A stretch of 64,000 nucleotides of DNA from Amborella trichopoda (GCF_000471905.2 NW_006499973.1:1086586-1150585), one strand, 5' to 3'. Shown: positions 21,661 to 33,690, numbered from the stretch's first letter. Notes: a model not told the origin generated them from the sequence alone. Numbers and translations are program-made.

Positions 21661-22139
21661 AAAGAGAGAAAGAGAGAGACTTCTGGTGAAACGTCCCGGC
21701 TAGTACGTAGAGCACTTGGGTGTGGTTGCAGGGAGTTCGGCGAAAGACGAAGCTTCGAATGGAAGGAGAGAGTACCCACAGGGGTTGCTTTAGCAAGAGC
21801 AAAATGAGCTAAAGGTTGCTGCCAATCACAAGAACTCTGGCAGTAGTTCTGCGACACCAGAATAGTGAGAGGCCTGTTGGGCTTACAACTGGTTTTCGGT
21901 GGTTTTCCTCTATCGAGAGAGACAAGGCAAGGTGTAACAGAGACCTTCCAGCGAGGAAAGGGGTTTCCCGGTGAGGAACCTAGAGGTCATGTGGAGGCGA
22001 ACGGTCACTGGCAAGCGAACAGTCACCGTCAGTAATGGCTGTCAGAAAACACGTGCAAGGATGTGCGTCAGACCATGTTGCGATTGGTAGTTGTCATGCA
22101 ACGTTTTTGGGGCTCGAGGTGACACTTGGGCAATACGCA
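21661..22139 (+). other. Leader-like sequence after promoter, no gene
   Basis: Resembles the leader of PMD copy A in its purine-rich start and in GGGGTTTCCCGGTGAGGAAC-like phrases. No open frame with recognisable content is present. Confidence 0.4.
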
Positions 22140-22455
22140 GCACAAACGGTGTTGAACTGTGATCGAAACACAGCCAGTGTTAACTCCTGAGGATCATAGT
22201 CGGCACAGGGTTTTGAGAACACAGTTGGCGTTGGGCCTTGACGAACACAACTGGAGCTAGGCTTTGGTGAACACAGACAACACTAGGTTTTGAAAAACAC
22301 AGTCGATGTTAGGCCTTGACGAACACAGCCGAAGCTGAGCTTTGGCGAACACAATCGGCGTTAAGCCTTGGCGAACATAGCCGGCGCTGAGCTTTAGCGA
22401 ACACAGTTGGCGTTAGCTTTGGTGCACACAGCCAACGCTAGTCTGTTCCTTAGTT
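22140..22455 (-). repeat. ~30-bp tandem array (AACACAGCCGGCGCTGAGC type)
   Basis: About eleven alternating units of CGAACACAGCCGGCGCTGAG / CTTTGGCGAACACAATCGGCG. In reverse complement the units resemble the GTCGGTGAAGCCTAGCACCG units inside the LTR of element F (53820-54400) and those at 63720-63890. Non-coding. Confidence 0.8.
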
Positions 22456-22875
22456 AAACATAGCGTCAGTCATGCGTGACTCTATCTACTCGTTCGTCAT
22501 TTTTTTCATGGAAGGTGGCAAATTGTGCCTAGCTGAGTTACATCTGATAGCTGTTATATGCGGCGATAAGTTGTGTCTAGTGATGATCGTGCAAAGTGCT
22601 GAGTCATGCGTAGTGATGATCATGCACGGCGATGACTTGGGTCGGCTAAGGGTGCTGACCAATGGTGAGGCCTGGCTTATGAAGTCTGTTGGAAGCCAAG
22701 TCGTCTAGCACAATTGTGAGATCCTTGTTGTTTTGTGGAAGGGCACTCGTTATGAAAGGGGTGTGCTTTTCATCATAAGCCAGTTCCTTGCCAGAAGAAT
22801 CTACTTTGTATATCTAATACACTTGATCTAAAACCCTTCTACAACTTTTTAGCTTGTAACCATCCTCTATTCCTC
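22456..22875. other. Internal region of B, no gene
   Basis: A 78-codon plus-strand frame at 22472-22708 matches nothing I recognise. No other signal is seen. Confidence 0.4.
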
Positions 22876-23035
22876 AGTTGCAAGAGCAATGCTGGGGGTC
22901 ACCCATTTTCTTTTCCTCAAATGCAAGAGCAACGCTGAGAGTCAACTATTTTCTCTTCCTCAGATGCAAGAGAAACCCTGAGAGTCAACAGTTTTCCTTT
23001 CCTCGGATGCAAGAGCAACGCTGGGTAGTATATCC
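22876..23035. repeat. ~55-bp tandem repeat, four units
   Basis: TTTCCTCAGATGCAAGAGCAACGCTGAGAGTCAAC-like units start at about 22873, 22915, 22970 and 23003. They sit directly 3' of the integrase stop of element B (minus strand at 23041-23039). Confidence 0.75.
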
Positions 23036-23038
23036 CTA

Positions 23039-24110
23039 TTACCTCTTGATAATGGGTTTCTGTTTGTGACTTGTAATTCCTCCATCTAGATGTGCCAATA
23101 TGTAAGCCCCGTTAGGTGAGAGTTTCTTGACTATGATAGGGCCTTCCCACTTGTGTTCAAACTTCCCTTTGCATCGTCCATGCATAACAATCGGCCTCTT
23201 AACTTCTAAAACCATGTCCCCACGAGTGAATGAGCGGACTTCGACTGATTTGTAGAAGGCCCTCTTCATTCTCCCCTGGCTGAGTTCTAAATTTTGCTGA
23301 GCTTCCAACCTCTTTTCATCAAGTGAATCCAACTCTTGATGCTGGAGTTTGACTCTCTCATCTTCAGTGAGACCCAGATGTATGGCAACACGAAGTGAGG
23401 GCAGTTGAATCTCGAGGGGCAGGACTGCTTCACCCCATAAACTAGGGAATCATGAGTGGAATCAATGGCATTTCGAGTGGTGGTGTGATAGGGCCACAAC
23501 GCTTCATGAAGCTTCTCATGCAAGATTTTCTTCGTTTTCGATACTGACTTCCTTAAGACATTGCACAGAGTTTTATTGAGAGCCTCAGCTAAACCGTTTG
23601 CTCGAGGGTGGTACATAGTTGAATACTTCCACTTGAAACTGAACTGATTAACCAAGTGATCGATGTGGTGACTTCTGAATTGAGGGTCGTTGTCAGATAT
23701 GATCCAAGAACTTGCTTGAGAGGGACCACTTTAGCCCATTTGGAGAAATAGTCCAATGTCGCTAGAATAAAGACATGACCCATTGCAGAAAGAGGGTCAA
23801 GGTCCTAATTTTTCCATACCCCATTGTGAAAAGGGCCATGATGCCACTGTAGGATGTAAGGGCTCCAGAGACTGAAGAACAAGGCTCGAGTTTATTTAGC
23901 ACACCTGGCATCTCTTGGCATAGCTTAGGGAATCAGCAGCCATCGAAGGCCAATAATACCCCAACTTGTGTATCCGTTCATAAAGCTTAGGGTCAGATTG
24001 ATGAAACCCACAAACACCTGAGTGTACTTCTTCCAACACTATATTGGCCTCTTGTACATCTACACATCTGAGAAGAATTCCATTAAAGACCATCTGAAGA
24101 GAGCATCTCC
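23039..24110 (-). pseudogene. Integrase of element B
   Basis: Integrase inserts the cDNA into host DNA. The zinc-binding H-H-C-C domain is at 24093-23896 (EEVHSGVCGFHQ ... RCQVC). The catalytic core follows in broken frames: first acidic residue in LATLDYFSKWAKVVPLK (about 23760-23715), second in the damaged stretch near 23700-23660, and the glutamate in ANGLAEALNKTLCNVLRKS (about 23610-23550). The C-terminal domain (23332-23039) has VEVRSFTRGDMVLEV and GKFEHKWEGPIIVKK, ending at a TAA. Three frames are needed, so it is inactive. The product is closely similar to that of element F. Confidence 0.9.
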
Positions 24111-25200
24111 TTCAAGGAGAGTATACTTGGTAGACATCCGACGTACTTTATTGCGATCAGCATGATCTTCAGGCAGTCTGCTGTGTTTTATAAAGTCAAT
24201 GATGGGTTGTCTCCAATCTTCCACTTGTTCGATTTCTACACACATTGCGTGGATGAACTACAGTTTCTGCTTCTTAGCATTGGATCCCTGACTCTGTGAT
24301 GACTCTTGTTCAGCTTTAATGACATCTTTAGCTGTCATAAGTGCCCCGAATGGAAAAGGTGGGCATTCGGGAAAAAGGAGTCTCATCATCCACTTCCACT
24401 TCAGTTCTCAGCTCGATGTGTCTCCATTCTGCTACCCAGACAAGCGTGGGATCTGGTGAGAACAGTTGGTTGGTTGCTCTGAGTTTTGCGAGTGCATCAG
24501 TCTAAGAGTTTAATCTCCTGGGGATGTGACTCAAGGATACATCATCAAACTGAGACATATATGACTTTCGATATCAATATAAGGCTTGTGAGTGTCTTTT
24601 CATGTCATAAATCCTCTTAAGCTGGCGAATAACCAACTCGGACTTACCTAAGATATTGAGTTGTTCCAAGTCTAAATCGAAGGCTATCTCTAACCCAATT
24701 ATAAGAGCTTGACACTCTAATTTGTTATGGGAATCTGCCTCGGTGAGAGAGAAGGATAAAGGAAGTACCCCGCCTTTCAGAGTCATGAACACTACCCTGG
24801 TGCCTCCTCGATCAGATTGGAAGGCTCCATCGAAGTACATCTCCCACGCGTGAGCATGTTCTGCATAGAATACTTGTTCATCAAGGAGGTCATTTGATAA
24901 GGGAGATTCCACCTGTACCTGATGTGGTGCGATAAAATCCGCCAAAGCTTGTCCTTTGATAGCCTTCTGGGGGACATATGTGATATTTAATTCCATCAGC
25001 AATAAGGCCCACTTAGCAAGGCGTCCTGACAAACATAGGCATGTCATGAGAAAATTTAAAGGATCTACATGACCAAGCAAGTTATGACGGAGCTTCTGTA
25101 CTGTGAAGATTAAGGATAGGCACATCTTCTCAATAGAAAGGTAATTCTTCTCGGCTCTTGCATCCTTCTGCTAAGATAATACAAAGATGTTTCCTTCCCC
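24111..25200 (-). pseudogene. Dual RNase H region of element B
   Basis: The first (gypsy-type) RNase H is degraded; its end reads LSGRLAKWALLLMELNITYVPQKAIKGQALADF (split: about 25040-24930). The second, archaeal-like RNase H (about 24860-24574) begins MYFDGAFQSDRGGTRVVF with its first aspartate, has the glutamate in NKLECQALIIGL, but shows GKSELVIRQL where F has ADSELVIRQL, so the third catalytic aspartate is lysine. A second RNase H gained beside the original one is characteristic of the Tat lineage. The spacer 24573-24111 (CVEIEQVEDWRQPI etc.) leads to integrase. Confidence 0.85.
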
Positions 25201-26200
25201 TCATCATTGTTTTGTGCTAATAATGCCCCAAGCGACTCATTGAGGGTGATCACATATAGAATGAGAGGTCTCCCTAATTCTGGCGTAGAGAGAACTCGAG
25301 GACTTAATAAATAGTCCTTGATATCATCAAGTGCAACTTAGCATGCTTCATCCCATATGAATGGGGCTCTTTCTTTAATAGGTTTGTACAAGGTTTACAA
25401 CATCCTAAGAGGTTTGAAATCAATCTTTGGATATAGACCAGCTGCCCTTGAAGAGACTACAGTTCTCGAAGTGTCGTTGGTGGCAACATTTCTTGGATTG
25501 CCTTATTTTTGTTTGGCTCAACTTCAAGCCCTCAATGTCTTACAATGAATCCCAGGAACATTCACAAGCGTACGCCTAAAGCGCATTTTAAAGGATTCAT
25601 TTTGAGTTGTTGAAGATGTAACCGCTCAAACACCTTTTCCAGGTCTTGCATATGAGCATCCTTACTCTCAGACTTCACCACCAAGTCGTCCACATAACAC
25701 TCCACCTCCTTACGCATCATGTCCTTGAAAATGGTTGTCATTACTCTCTAATACGTAGCACTGGCATTCTTCAATCCAAAAGGCATCATTGTGTAGCAGA
25801 AGACCCCTTTTGGAGCCAAAAATGCAGTGGCTTCCTCATCTTCTGGTGTCATTCATATTTGATTGTACCAGAACTATCCATCCATGAAGGAGAAATTTTG
25901 CCAGCGAGCCATGGAGTCAATGAGCATCTCCGTAAACAGCAACGGGAAGTCATCCTTCGGGCAAGCGGCATTCAGGAAATGAAAGTCAATGCAATCCCTA
26001 ATTTGACCATTTTTCGTCTTGACTGGTGCAATATTTTTCGGCCACTTTGAGTACTTGACTTCACGAATGAAGCTTGCTTGCCTGAGCTTGCTCTCCTCAT
26101 CGTCAATCTGCATTTCAAGATCGGGCCTGAACCTTCTTGATTTCTGTTTGACTGGCTTGATAGATGGATCGATGCCGAGATGGTGGACTGCGACTTATGG
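25201..26200 (-). pseudogene. Reverse transcriptase of element B
   Basis: RT copies the element RNA into DNA. The N-terminal part (26113-25874) reads KYSKWPKNIAPVKTKNGQIRDCIDFHFLN and ends FSFMDG just before a stop, so the first catalytic aspartate is retained. The YVDD box is encoded at about 25696-25685, within ECYVDDLVVKSE. Later GFIVRH-GLEVEP and PTTLREL are visible in broken frames. Several stops and frameshifts disable it. A plus-strand frame of 134 codons at 25646-26050 is only its shadow. Confidence 0.88.
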
Positions 26201-27109
26201 ATCTAGATAACGCATTTCATGATAATGCCAGGCAAAGGCATCCCAGTTTGCTTTCAGGAAGGCGATAAAACCCTCTTTCTCTGCTGGCAACATATTTGCA
26301 GAGATGAAAGTGGGTTTGGGGTTGGACTCATCCCCTAGATTTATCTCCTCAAGTTCATGGGGTCGTGGCCTGGCCACCTTCTTCCCATTCTTCTAGGGAT
26401 TCCTACAACTCGTCATCATTGGCTTCGGAGGTTTTCTCATTGACCTCAAATGCATAGATCTGTGATCCTCACATCTCTGCTTCCAATAGAGCTCCAGTCT
26501 TGATTTCTACGCCTTTTTCAAACTGGGCAATAGAAGGGTCAATCTCAACCATGGAGAGCATATCAGGCCATAGAAGTTTGATTTGAAAGTTACAAATAAG
26601 TTGAGGATCAATAATTGTGGGGCTGGAGGCGCCTTCACAGGAGTCACTCTTCTTTCCATGGGTGTCTGCAGTGTCTTCTCTGTGCTAGCAGATGCTTCAT
26701 AAACCTGTACCATGTGGCAAGCTTCTTGAGAATACAAACTCTGCCCTCTTGATTCTTTTAACCTTTGCTCAAAATTGACCTCAGGAGGCCATTGGGGTTT
26801 CTTCGGCTTGACCTCTTATGCTTCGTTGTAGAAGAAGATGGCTCCAACTTGGCTCATGTTGCCATGACATCAGCAATTGTCAAGAATCCAGCCATCTGAG
26901 CTAGTGTCTTTCTCAGCCGCATCCGATGCATCCTGCTTATGTTGCTTCCTTCAAGCTCCCTGTCAAGAGCCTCGAAGTTTGGGCATTTCAGGACTGTACC
27001 TATAGGAGGCATAGAAGAGGAATGAGAAGATGAAGTTAGAAGAGGAGGAAGAAGAAGGGTTAGTAGGCGAGGGACTTTTAATGTCATACCCCTCATAGGA
27101 CCGCTTTGT
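26201..27109 (-). pseudogene. Gag-RT connecting region of element B, protease not found
   Basis: From the RT side, EINLGDESNPKPTFISANMLP (26377-26195) matches F (59446-59784). Further upstream, MYSQEACHMVQVYEASASTEKTLQTP (26737-26660) and LRKTLAQMAGFLTIADVMA (about 26910-26854) match the gag-protease spacer of element 1. In element 1 the retropepsin lies between these landmarks and the later region; here only about 250 bases separate them and no DSG/DTG-like site or LLGRP end is seen. The same gap occurs in F. The region is broken by stops. Confidence 0.7.
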
Positions 27110-29316
27110 TCATCTTTTTACCTCGTGACTAGAATTGGACATGTGCAGGGGGTCGCTTAGATCTTTCCCCTTCTTAGACCTTTGATGGGTTCTTTTAGTG
27201 TCCTCACCCTCATCAGATGTGTCCTGAGTAAGAGATGACTCAGGGGTATCCTCTTGATGATTCAAAGGAATAGGGTAGATGGTGACCAGGATGAAGTCTT
27301 TTAAAGTCGACAAGGGAAGAAGAGGCCTGAGAAATTCTGGCTCAACCGGGGGCTGAGGAACTTTGTTCTTTCGATGAGCAGCATTTGGTGCTCGTCTTCT
27401 TCTAATCACCTTTGGAGGTGCTCGGTCTGTCTCGCTAGGCTTGTGGAGAGCCCTAGATTGACGAATTGCTTCTCACTTTAAAGACTTGAGTCTGCTCCGT
27501 CCATGATAGACTCTCCATGCTTGGGAAGTCGAGGGCTCAACAGGGTCGATGGCATCATCATGGGAGACTTGTACTGAGATATCCTGGTTGAAGGGAATAG
27601 TGCCTTGAGGGTGCTTAGTATAAGCAACGTGACCTATCTGAACTTTTTCCACAACCACAGTTTCAGACCCATAGCATTCACTCAACTCTTGGCCCCATAT
27701 CCGATGATATGGGCACTAGTGGTTCTCAGTCCTCTGAACAAGGTTCTTGGGCTGCTTTACTAGCTTTATTGTGATGAGTCCTTCTTGTGGCAACATGTTG
27801 AACAAAGCCTGAACAAGATCTGATGGCAGGTCATTAGGAGGATATGGGCCTTCATCTTCTCCCTGTATCGTCACTGCATGGGAGGCCTCAACTGCCCCGA
27901 ATGCTTTCTTAAATTCTTTGAGCTTGATTTGACCCTTTTGGATCAGAGCTTCGATGATGTCCTTCAATATGCAACATTCTTCTGTAGAGTGGTTTACCCT
28001 CCGATGATAAGACAATATCTTGCATGAGTATTGAGACCAGCTTGATCAGGAAACTTGATCTTAGGCAGCATGATCACACTCTGGTCTAGCAATAGTTGGA
28101 GTAGTGTAGGAACTCATTCCTTTTCGAAAGGATAGACCTTATTCTGATGTCTGGTCCAGTAGTCATCTTGATTAAGATTTGCAAGTGGGGGCACCTAAAT
28201 GTATGACTAATGCTTATCTGCCTGAGGCGCTGTCTGGGTCTTTGTTGTGCTTACCCCTTTAGAGAGGTCCAAAGTTTGAGAAGTAGCCTTCTTTGGATCT
28301 CTTACAGTGACGACCGCACTGATTACCCCTTTTTGTTGGTTGCCCCGGGCATTAGCCCGAGAACTACCATTGCCCCAGTTGTTTGCTGAGCTAGAGGGCG
28401 GTTGATGTGATGTTCCATGGTGACGTGACCAACTCTTTATGCAAACTTAGAGATTATGACATGGAGGTTGGATTGGAGGCCTCAACATGCTGAGCAATCT
28501 CAAGTCGCATGTTTCGTATGCGGGTTTGAACTGCTTCCTTCTCAGGCATGAGATTAGGATGGCGAGTAGCCAAGTCTCTCCATCTTGCTATGTATTGATC
28601 TACGTGTTCACCTGGCTCCTAAATCAAGGTGAGAAGCTTGATGATTTGTACTTCTCTCTCAACCTCATAAAAGAGTTGGTGGAACAACTTCTCCACTTCT
28701 TCACAGGTGTGTACTGAATTTGGGGAAAGCTGAGCATACCACTGAGAAGCTGAGCCATCAAGGGTCTCAACGAACTGACGAAGGAGGAGCCTTTCATCAA
28801 TTGCTGTCTCTCGACATGCTACTTGAAAATGTGCGATATGCCGATGTGGGGATGTTGTACCATCAAACAGGGGCAGCTTTCCCTTTTTGTAATCTAAGAG
28901 AAAGGGAACCTGATCAATGTATGAGGGGTACAAATTTTGATAAAGCGACGCCTCCTGTATACCCGGGATTTGTCTGTTCCTCAGCTGGGGGTGACCATAG
29001 CATCAATGTGTACCTATGAGACTGGGTGAGGGACATAATTGTCTTGTGATGCACGAGGAGGAGGCTGCCTTGGAGCTGCATCTTCGGAGTGATGGGAGTT
29101 GGCCTCATGGTTAGCTGAGTGCCGTGTGGCTTTCATGCGGTCAATCTTCTCCATCATCGTGTGTACCATGTCTTCGAACTTGTTCATGGTTTCTTTTTTG
29201 CTGTCACTAGGCTTAGTCATGACCATGACACTAACCATTTCGCCTGGTATGTGATCCTTAGGCACAGTTGCAGACTTCCGTGCTTGGCGGGTAGTGCGTG
29301 GCAAATTGGTTAACAA
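27110..29316 (-). pseudogene. Gag of element B
   Basis: The N-terminal part (29316-29014) carries VSVMVMTKPSDSKKETMNKFEDMVHTMMEKIDR. The gag core (28933-28619) has YKKGKLPLFDGTTSPHRHIAHFQVACRE and SVHTCEEVEKLFHQLFYEVEREVQ. Two knuckle-like motifs remain: SYHRRVNHSTEECCILKDIIEALI (28015 region; first cysteine replaced by stop or S) and CPYHRIWGQELSECYGSE (about 27730-27675; H to Q at the third position). The linking frames 27685-27473 and 27409-27110 are spacer. Frames shift repeatedly. Upstream it runs into the insertion point of element D at 29443. Confidence 0.85.
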
Positions 29317-29443
29317 GCGCTCAACATGCCTGGACTGAACTCGAGTCTTGTATGTTGAACATGTGAGGGCTGGTTCTTGACGATCTTGAGACCGTGTCTA
29401 TTGGGTGGTCTGGTCAACTCCTATGACACTAACCACTGTACAG
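29317..29443 (-). other. Leader fragment of element B, gag side
   Basis: This stretch aligns with 9160-9260 of element 1 (CGAGTCTTGTA..., GGTTCTTGACGATCTT, ACACTAACCACTG), just upstream of gag. It ends where the LTR of element D begins, so it is the left piece of the interrupted leader. Confidence 0.7.
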
Positions 29444-32133
29444 TGTTGGAAGGTATTTTTCATCAACATGGGGCCCCCCTCTCAATTAAGCCTAGCAAAC
29501 AATGGAAATCCTGACAGCCTCGTAATATCCTTAGAATGGGCTAAGATCTTTATGAGGTCTCTCAAAAGCCTCTCGTCAAGTTTCGTCGTATTTCGACATG
29601 TCAAAAGTAGTGTAGACTAAGAAACAGTTCCGACAAATTCGGCCTCTAGCACCCTGAAACATACGCCTATAATCAGAGCTACATTTTTGGTGTCTCAATT
29701 TACTGTAGGACCACCACCATTGGACCCGTCATGTTTGAAAACCCCCAGGTGTCAAGTTTCAGCTTGAACAAACATTCCAGAAAGACGTTATAGGTGAAAG
29801 AGTGAAACAAGAGGGGCCGCATGCTATTCCCATGCGGTCGCTCTGCAACTCCACACCATTGAAGGGGCAATCACAAACAATGACTTTTGACACTCGTATC
29901 TCACCTGTCCTATGTTAGATCGTGCTCAAATTTAGTGAGCATGTTCGTTTAATCAAGACGAACGATTCGATATGTGGCATGCCCCGTGACGATACCCAAG
30001 CGTGAAGAAAGCTAGAGGGGAGTTGCTGATCCTTGAAGAAAGTGTAGGAAATTCTGTAGCGTAGTGTCTAGCTCGTGCTGATGAATCACGCCGCTTGCGA
30101 TCCCGAACAACGCAAGACGAATTTCATTACGAGTGTAAGGTCTTGGGCCATCTCCGACTCGAACCTTGCACATGATGAATGGTCGGATTTCACTCATGAA
30201 GTTGAAGAATAGACTATAAATTCTGTCGACAAAATTTTAGATTCCGGCAAAAAGTCCAAGCTTGCAAAATATTCTTTCGGGCACAGATTCGAGCTGTTTT
30301 TTTACCCCGCGATGATAACGGTATGCTCAGTTTGATTCAACTAAGAAATAAGTCAAGGAACAAGCACACTATTGATCCAAAGTTTCAAGATTCATTCAAA
30401 TTTCAAGTCACATGATAGTGCCCCAAAAACACGATCCATGGCTCGAAGTTGGTATCAAATTGTTCGCCATGCTGAGCCCTATAAGAAAAAAATTATCTTA
30501 CGATAAACCGGGCATCAGAACGACCTCGGATCATCCATGCAAGGTCACGTAAATGCTAGGGCAACATAAGGACTGTTTTAAAATTCAACAGTTTGTTAGG
30601 AAGGGGCAAATCTATCATTTTGTACCCTATTTTCTTTTAAATCATTTTAATCTTAATTTTTAGCATTTATGGTTACTTTTGATTATCCACCCATGTTTGA
30701 GGCAAAATTCTAGATATACGTACATCATTGTACGCACAAAAAGGGAGGCACACAATTAACTCTTCACAAAAGAAAGAGTTTTTATGCAATACAGTTTCTC
30801 TTTCATACCATTGTTGTGTCACGTCGAGAGAGAGAGAGCAAGGTGAGAGAATATTTTGATCAGTACCCCTAGGCTTGACGTAAATTTTCTCTCTCTTCTT
30901 TTTGTTTTCTTCTCTTTCTTCTTCTTCTCTTTCTTCTCTCTTCTATCTCACTCTCCCTCGTCTGAGTTCCTCTTAGAGACCATGCACGGCAGTGGCAGTG
31001 CCGTGCATGCCTCTTTGATGGTCTCACAGGTCGCGCATGGCGATGGCAGTGCCATGCGTGAGCCTCTCTATTCTTCTTTTCTTCTTCTTAGCGTGGTGTG
31101 CAGACAATGCTGCTGATCGTCGTCAGCATGCGTACCCCTTGCATCTCAATGAAGAACACAGACGGCGAAATCTGTTGCCGCTTGCAGAGTCTTCCCCTGT
31201 TACATGTCTAGTGCCGACGGTGATACTTATCGCCACCTGCTAGAGGCATCGGCAACATCTATCATCGCTCGCGAGCTTTCTACGCATGCTCGGTGCCCAT
31301 CACCATCCGTAAGCCTCTTATGCATGTGCAGTGTTCATCGTCGTCTTCCCTTCGTACCATGCCTATCGTCGTGCACCCCTTAAGAATCATCGCCGCACAC
31401 CTTGCAAAAGGTTATTGCCGAGTGCTCTGTGAGAGGCTATCACCATCTGCAAAAAGGTGCATTGCCTTCTCATGAGGCCAACGACGATGCCTATTGTCGC
31501 CTAGGTTCTTCCTCCCTCTACCGCTTCATTTTTATTTCTCCGTATCTTCTTCTCTTCACTCGTTTCATTCCTCACTTGACCGAAGGTAGACTTAGCAAAG
31601 TGTCGCCATACGGGTCTCGGTTTCTAGTAGTATTACTGCCGTGCTGGTCTTGAGAGCCATGCCCATCTTGCTACCACTTCGTGTTGGTAGTCTTCGGGGT
31701 ATTATACTAGTCTCGGCTCCTCGTCAAGTTTTCTTCTCTTTTGTCTCTTCGTTGGAGCTTTCCCTTTCCATCGCTTCCTCATATGAGCGTACTAGGCTCT
31801 CAGACAAGGGTGGGTCTCTTTGACCCACTTGTCTCGCCAATTAACTATAGAAGTGCTGTGAAGAAAACAAGAGGACTACTGGTCAAGGGAGGCGATTCCG
31901 AACCAACTGAAGCAGCTGGGGGGCTTTCTTCGTGATCTAAGAGGGTGCCCACACGAGCCAGCTCGAGTAAGTCTCGAACCCACTCAAATTCCTCTCTCAT
32001 CGGTTGGTATACCTACCCTTGCTTTTGAGCAAGGCTCCAAAAGAGCGATCTCAAATCACGGGTTCACCCGAAACCTGATATACGTGCCTTCTGGTCATCT
32101 AGACCCAAAGGGAAAGATTGAGGAACCTAACCA
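29444..32133 (+). repeat. 5' LTR of element D (2.69 kb)
   Basis: Starts TGTTGGAAGGTATTTTTCA and ends CCA at 32131-32133, directly before the PBS. The TATA region (TCTAGATATACGTACATC, about 30709-30726) is damaged; the 3' copy has TATATATA. CT-rich sequence at 30885-30950 and a loose tandem array (30975-31500) form the centre. U5 contains the shared CGTGATCTAAGAGGG block near 31932. Confidence 0.88.
30975..31500 (+). repeat. Loose tandem array with inverted repeats in LTR D
   Basis: Irregular 55-70-bp units. CATGCACGGC/GCCGTGCATG (30981-30990 and 31000-31009) and CGCATGGC/GCCATGCG (31034-31041 and 31051-31058) are perfect inverted repeats; later units contain GGTGAT/ATCGCC-type pairs. In the 3' LTR (39099-39180) the right arm of the first pair has changed (GTCATGCATG). 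Confidence 0.75.
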
Positions 32134-32135
32134 GC

Positions 32136-32155
32136 TTGGTGAATCTATTAGGGAC
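32136..32155 (+). other. Primer-binding site of element D
   Basis: TTGGTGAATCTATTAGGGAC two bases after the LTR end. It departs from the TTGGTGACTCCACTNGGGAC form of the other elements at several positions, consistent with decay. Confidence 0.7.
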
Positions 32156-33690
32156 TTACTACCCCCTAATCGATTCACTCTTGTTGTTTGATCAATATCC
32201 TCATTTACTTTCTGCATCAGTTTCTATGGCATCTGTGTTTTTCAATCCGTTCATACTAGTCAGGGGCGTTCTTATCCCCACACTTATAGCTGTCATAGGG
32301 AAGCGAATTGCTCAAGCTTCCTTCCCTACTCTCCTTCTGAGTCGCGACCCACGGTCTGGCTCCCAAGTTCTCTACTGGGTCGGTGCAAGAGGGGAATCAA
32401 AGGTCCCTGCCCTCCCTCTTTCTCAACCTGGTGGTCCTTCCACCAAGGCCCCTTGCAATGGTGGCACATTTGCCGCCTCGCATAACATACACCCTGCAAC
32501 CGACAAGTCTCTCGCTTATCATATTGCTGAGGTACGCCGGAAGGCTTCCCCAACAACTCTCACGAAGGGCAAGCAAATTTCCAGTGCTCCTGAAGTTCGC
32601 TGCGTGGCAACCCCCCACACTCCTTCACCACTCCAAACCTCTACATTTAGAGGCTTGGCACACCAAGGCAGGGACCCCTTGGCCTTCACTTCTCGCACAT
32701 ATTTACAAGCTAGTGGTTCAACCACTAGAGCCACACCTTGGGGGGCAACCTTCACGTTGTGTTGAACTCGCATCCAGAACTAGGTCTTCTCGAGCCGGGC
32801 CGAGCCCAGCTCTAGGCCACCTCGAGCACATGAATTCTATAACTCGGGGCAGAGCTAGCTCTAGGCCACCTCGAGCACATGAGGGTCGGCTGTCCCATCC
32901 TTCCTCTTATCACACATAGCTCCACCCTATGAGAGATTAGGTTCTACCTCGTCCCTCACAGACACCAGCTTGTGAGTCTCGGCCTCCTTAGGTCGAACCC
33001 AAGGACCGAGCCCGGGCTGACCCCTAAGTCACCCAGACGGCTAACCCCAAAGGTGCACAAGCACCGTCTTTGCAGGTTCCCCCTCAACCTCAACTTTGGT
33101 AGAGTCATGCATCGGCGTCAGGCAAGCATCTCGAGCCCTGGTACTTGAAGGTCTTCTCGAAGAGCACCATCTTGAGCCATCCTCAGGTCAACCGCACACC
33201 CGGACCCCACAAAGGAATTCAGGGAAACGGCATGATGTCGGACCGATGCTTGCAGTCCCTAAGGAAAAGATCCACATTGCCACTTGTCGTCAGACCCTAT
33301 CCTCTGCTCTAGTTGATCGACATGACCCTCGCTTGCTTGAGAAACTCAAAGCAACTCCAATCTCAGGTTCGGTTTAGGAATGAAGTCTACAACCGCCTCA
33401 GGATTAAGAAAAAAAGGGGCCAACAGATCTTGACCAGGGAAGCCTCCGAGGAAGTTGAGGTCACCACCCCTGACCACCTCCTGCCTCGTAACCCTTTTTT
33501 CCCTCTCCAAACTCCAGAGCTTGAGCAGGTCCAAGAGTATTGTCAGTGGTTACGATCCAGAAGCCATGATCGCAAGACGGTCTAGAATCGGTCCTCACAA
33601 GATCGTTATATAAGGCTCGCGTCCAGTCGCGGCAAGCTGAGCCTCTACCGACTGACTTGTATTGCACGATTCGCCCCAGTAGTTTGCTCC
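32156..33690 (+). pseudogene. Leader ORF of element D
   Basis: A 215-codon frame at 32118-32765 (beginning just inside the LTR end by convention of the first ATG) carries GGPSTKAPCNGGT, HPATDKSLAYHIAEVRRKAS and GKQISSAPEVRC. These match the leaders of elements 1, B, E and F. Farther on, frames at 32778-33585 hold proline/serine/arginine-rich sequence and a conserved KKKRGQQILTREASEEVE block (33400-33450) that recurs in F at about 56425-56480 (LQILTREVTKAVKK). It is the best-preserved leader ORF in the window. Function unknown. Confidence 0.6.

Noticed and set aside
25646..26050. 134-codon plus-strand frame
   Set aside because: Shadow of the reverse transcriptase encoded on the minus strand.
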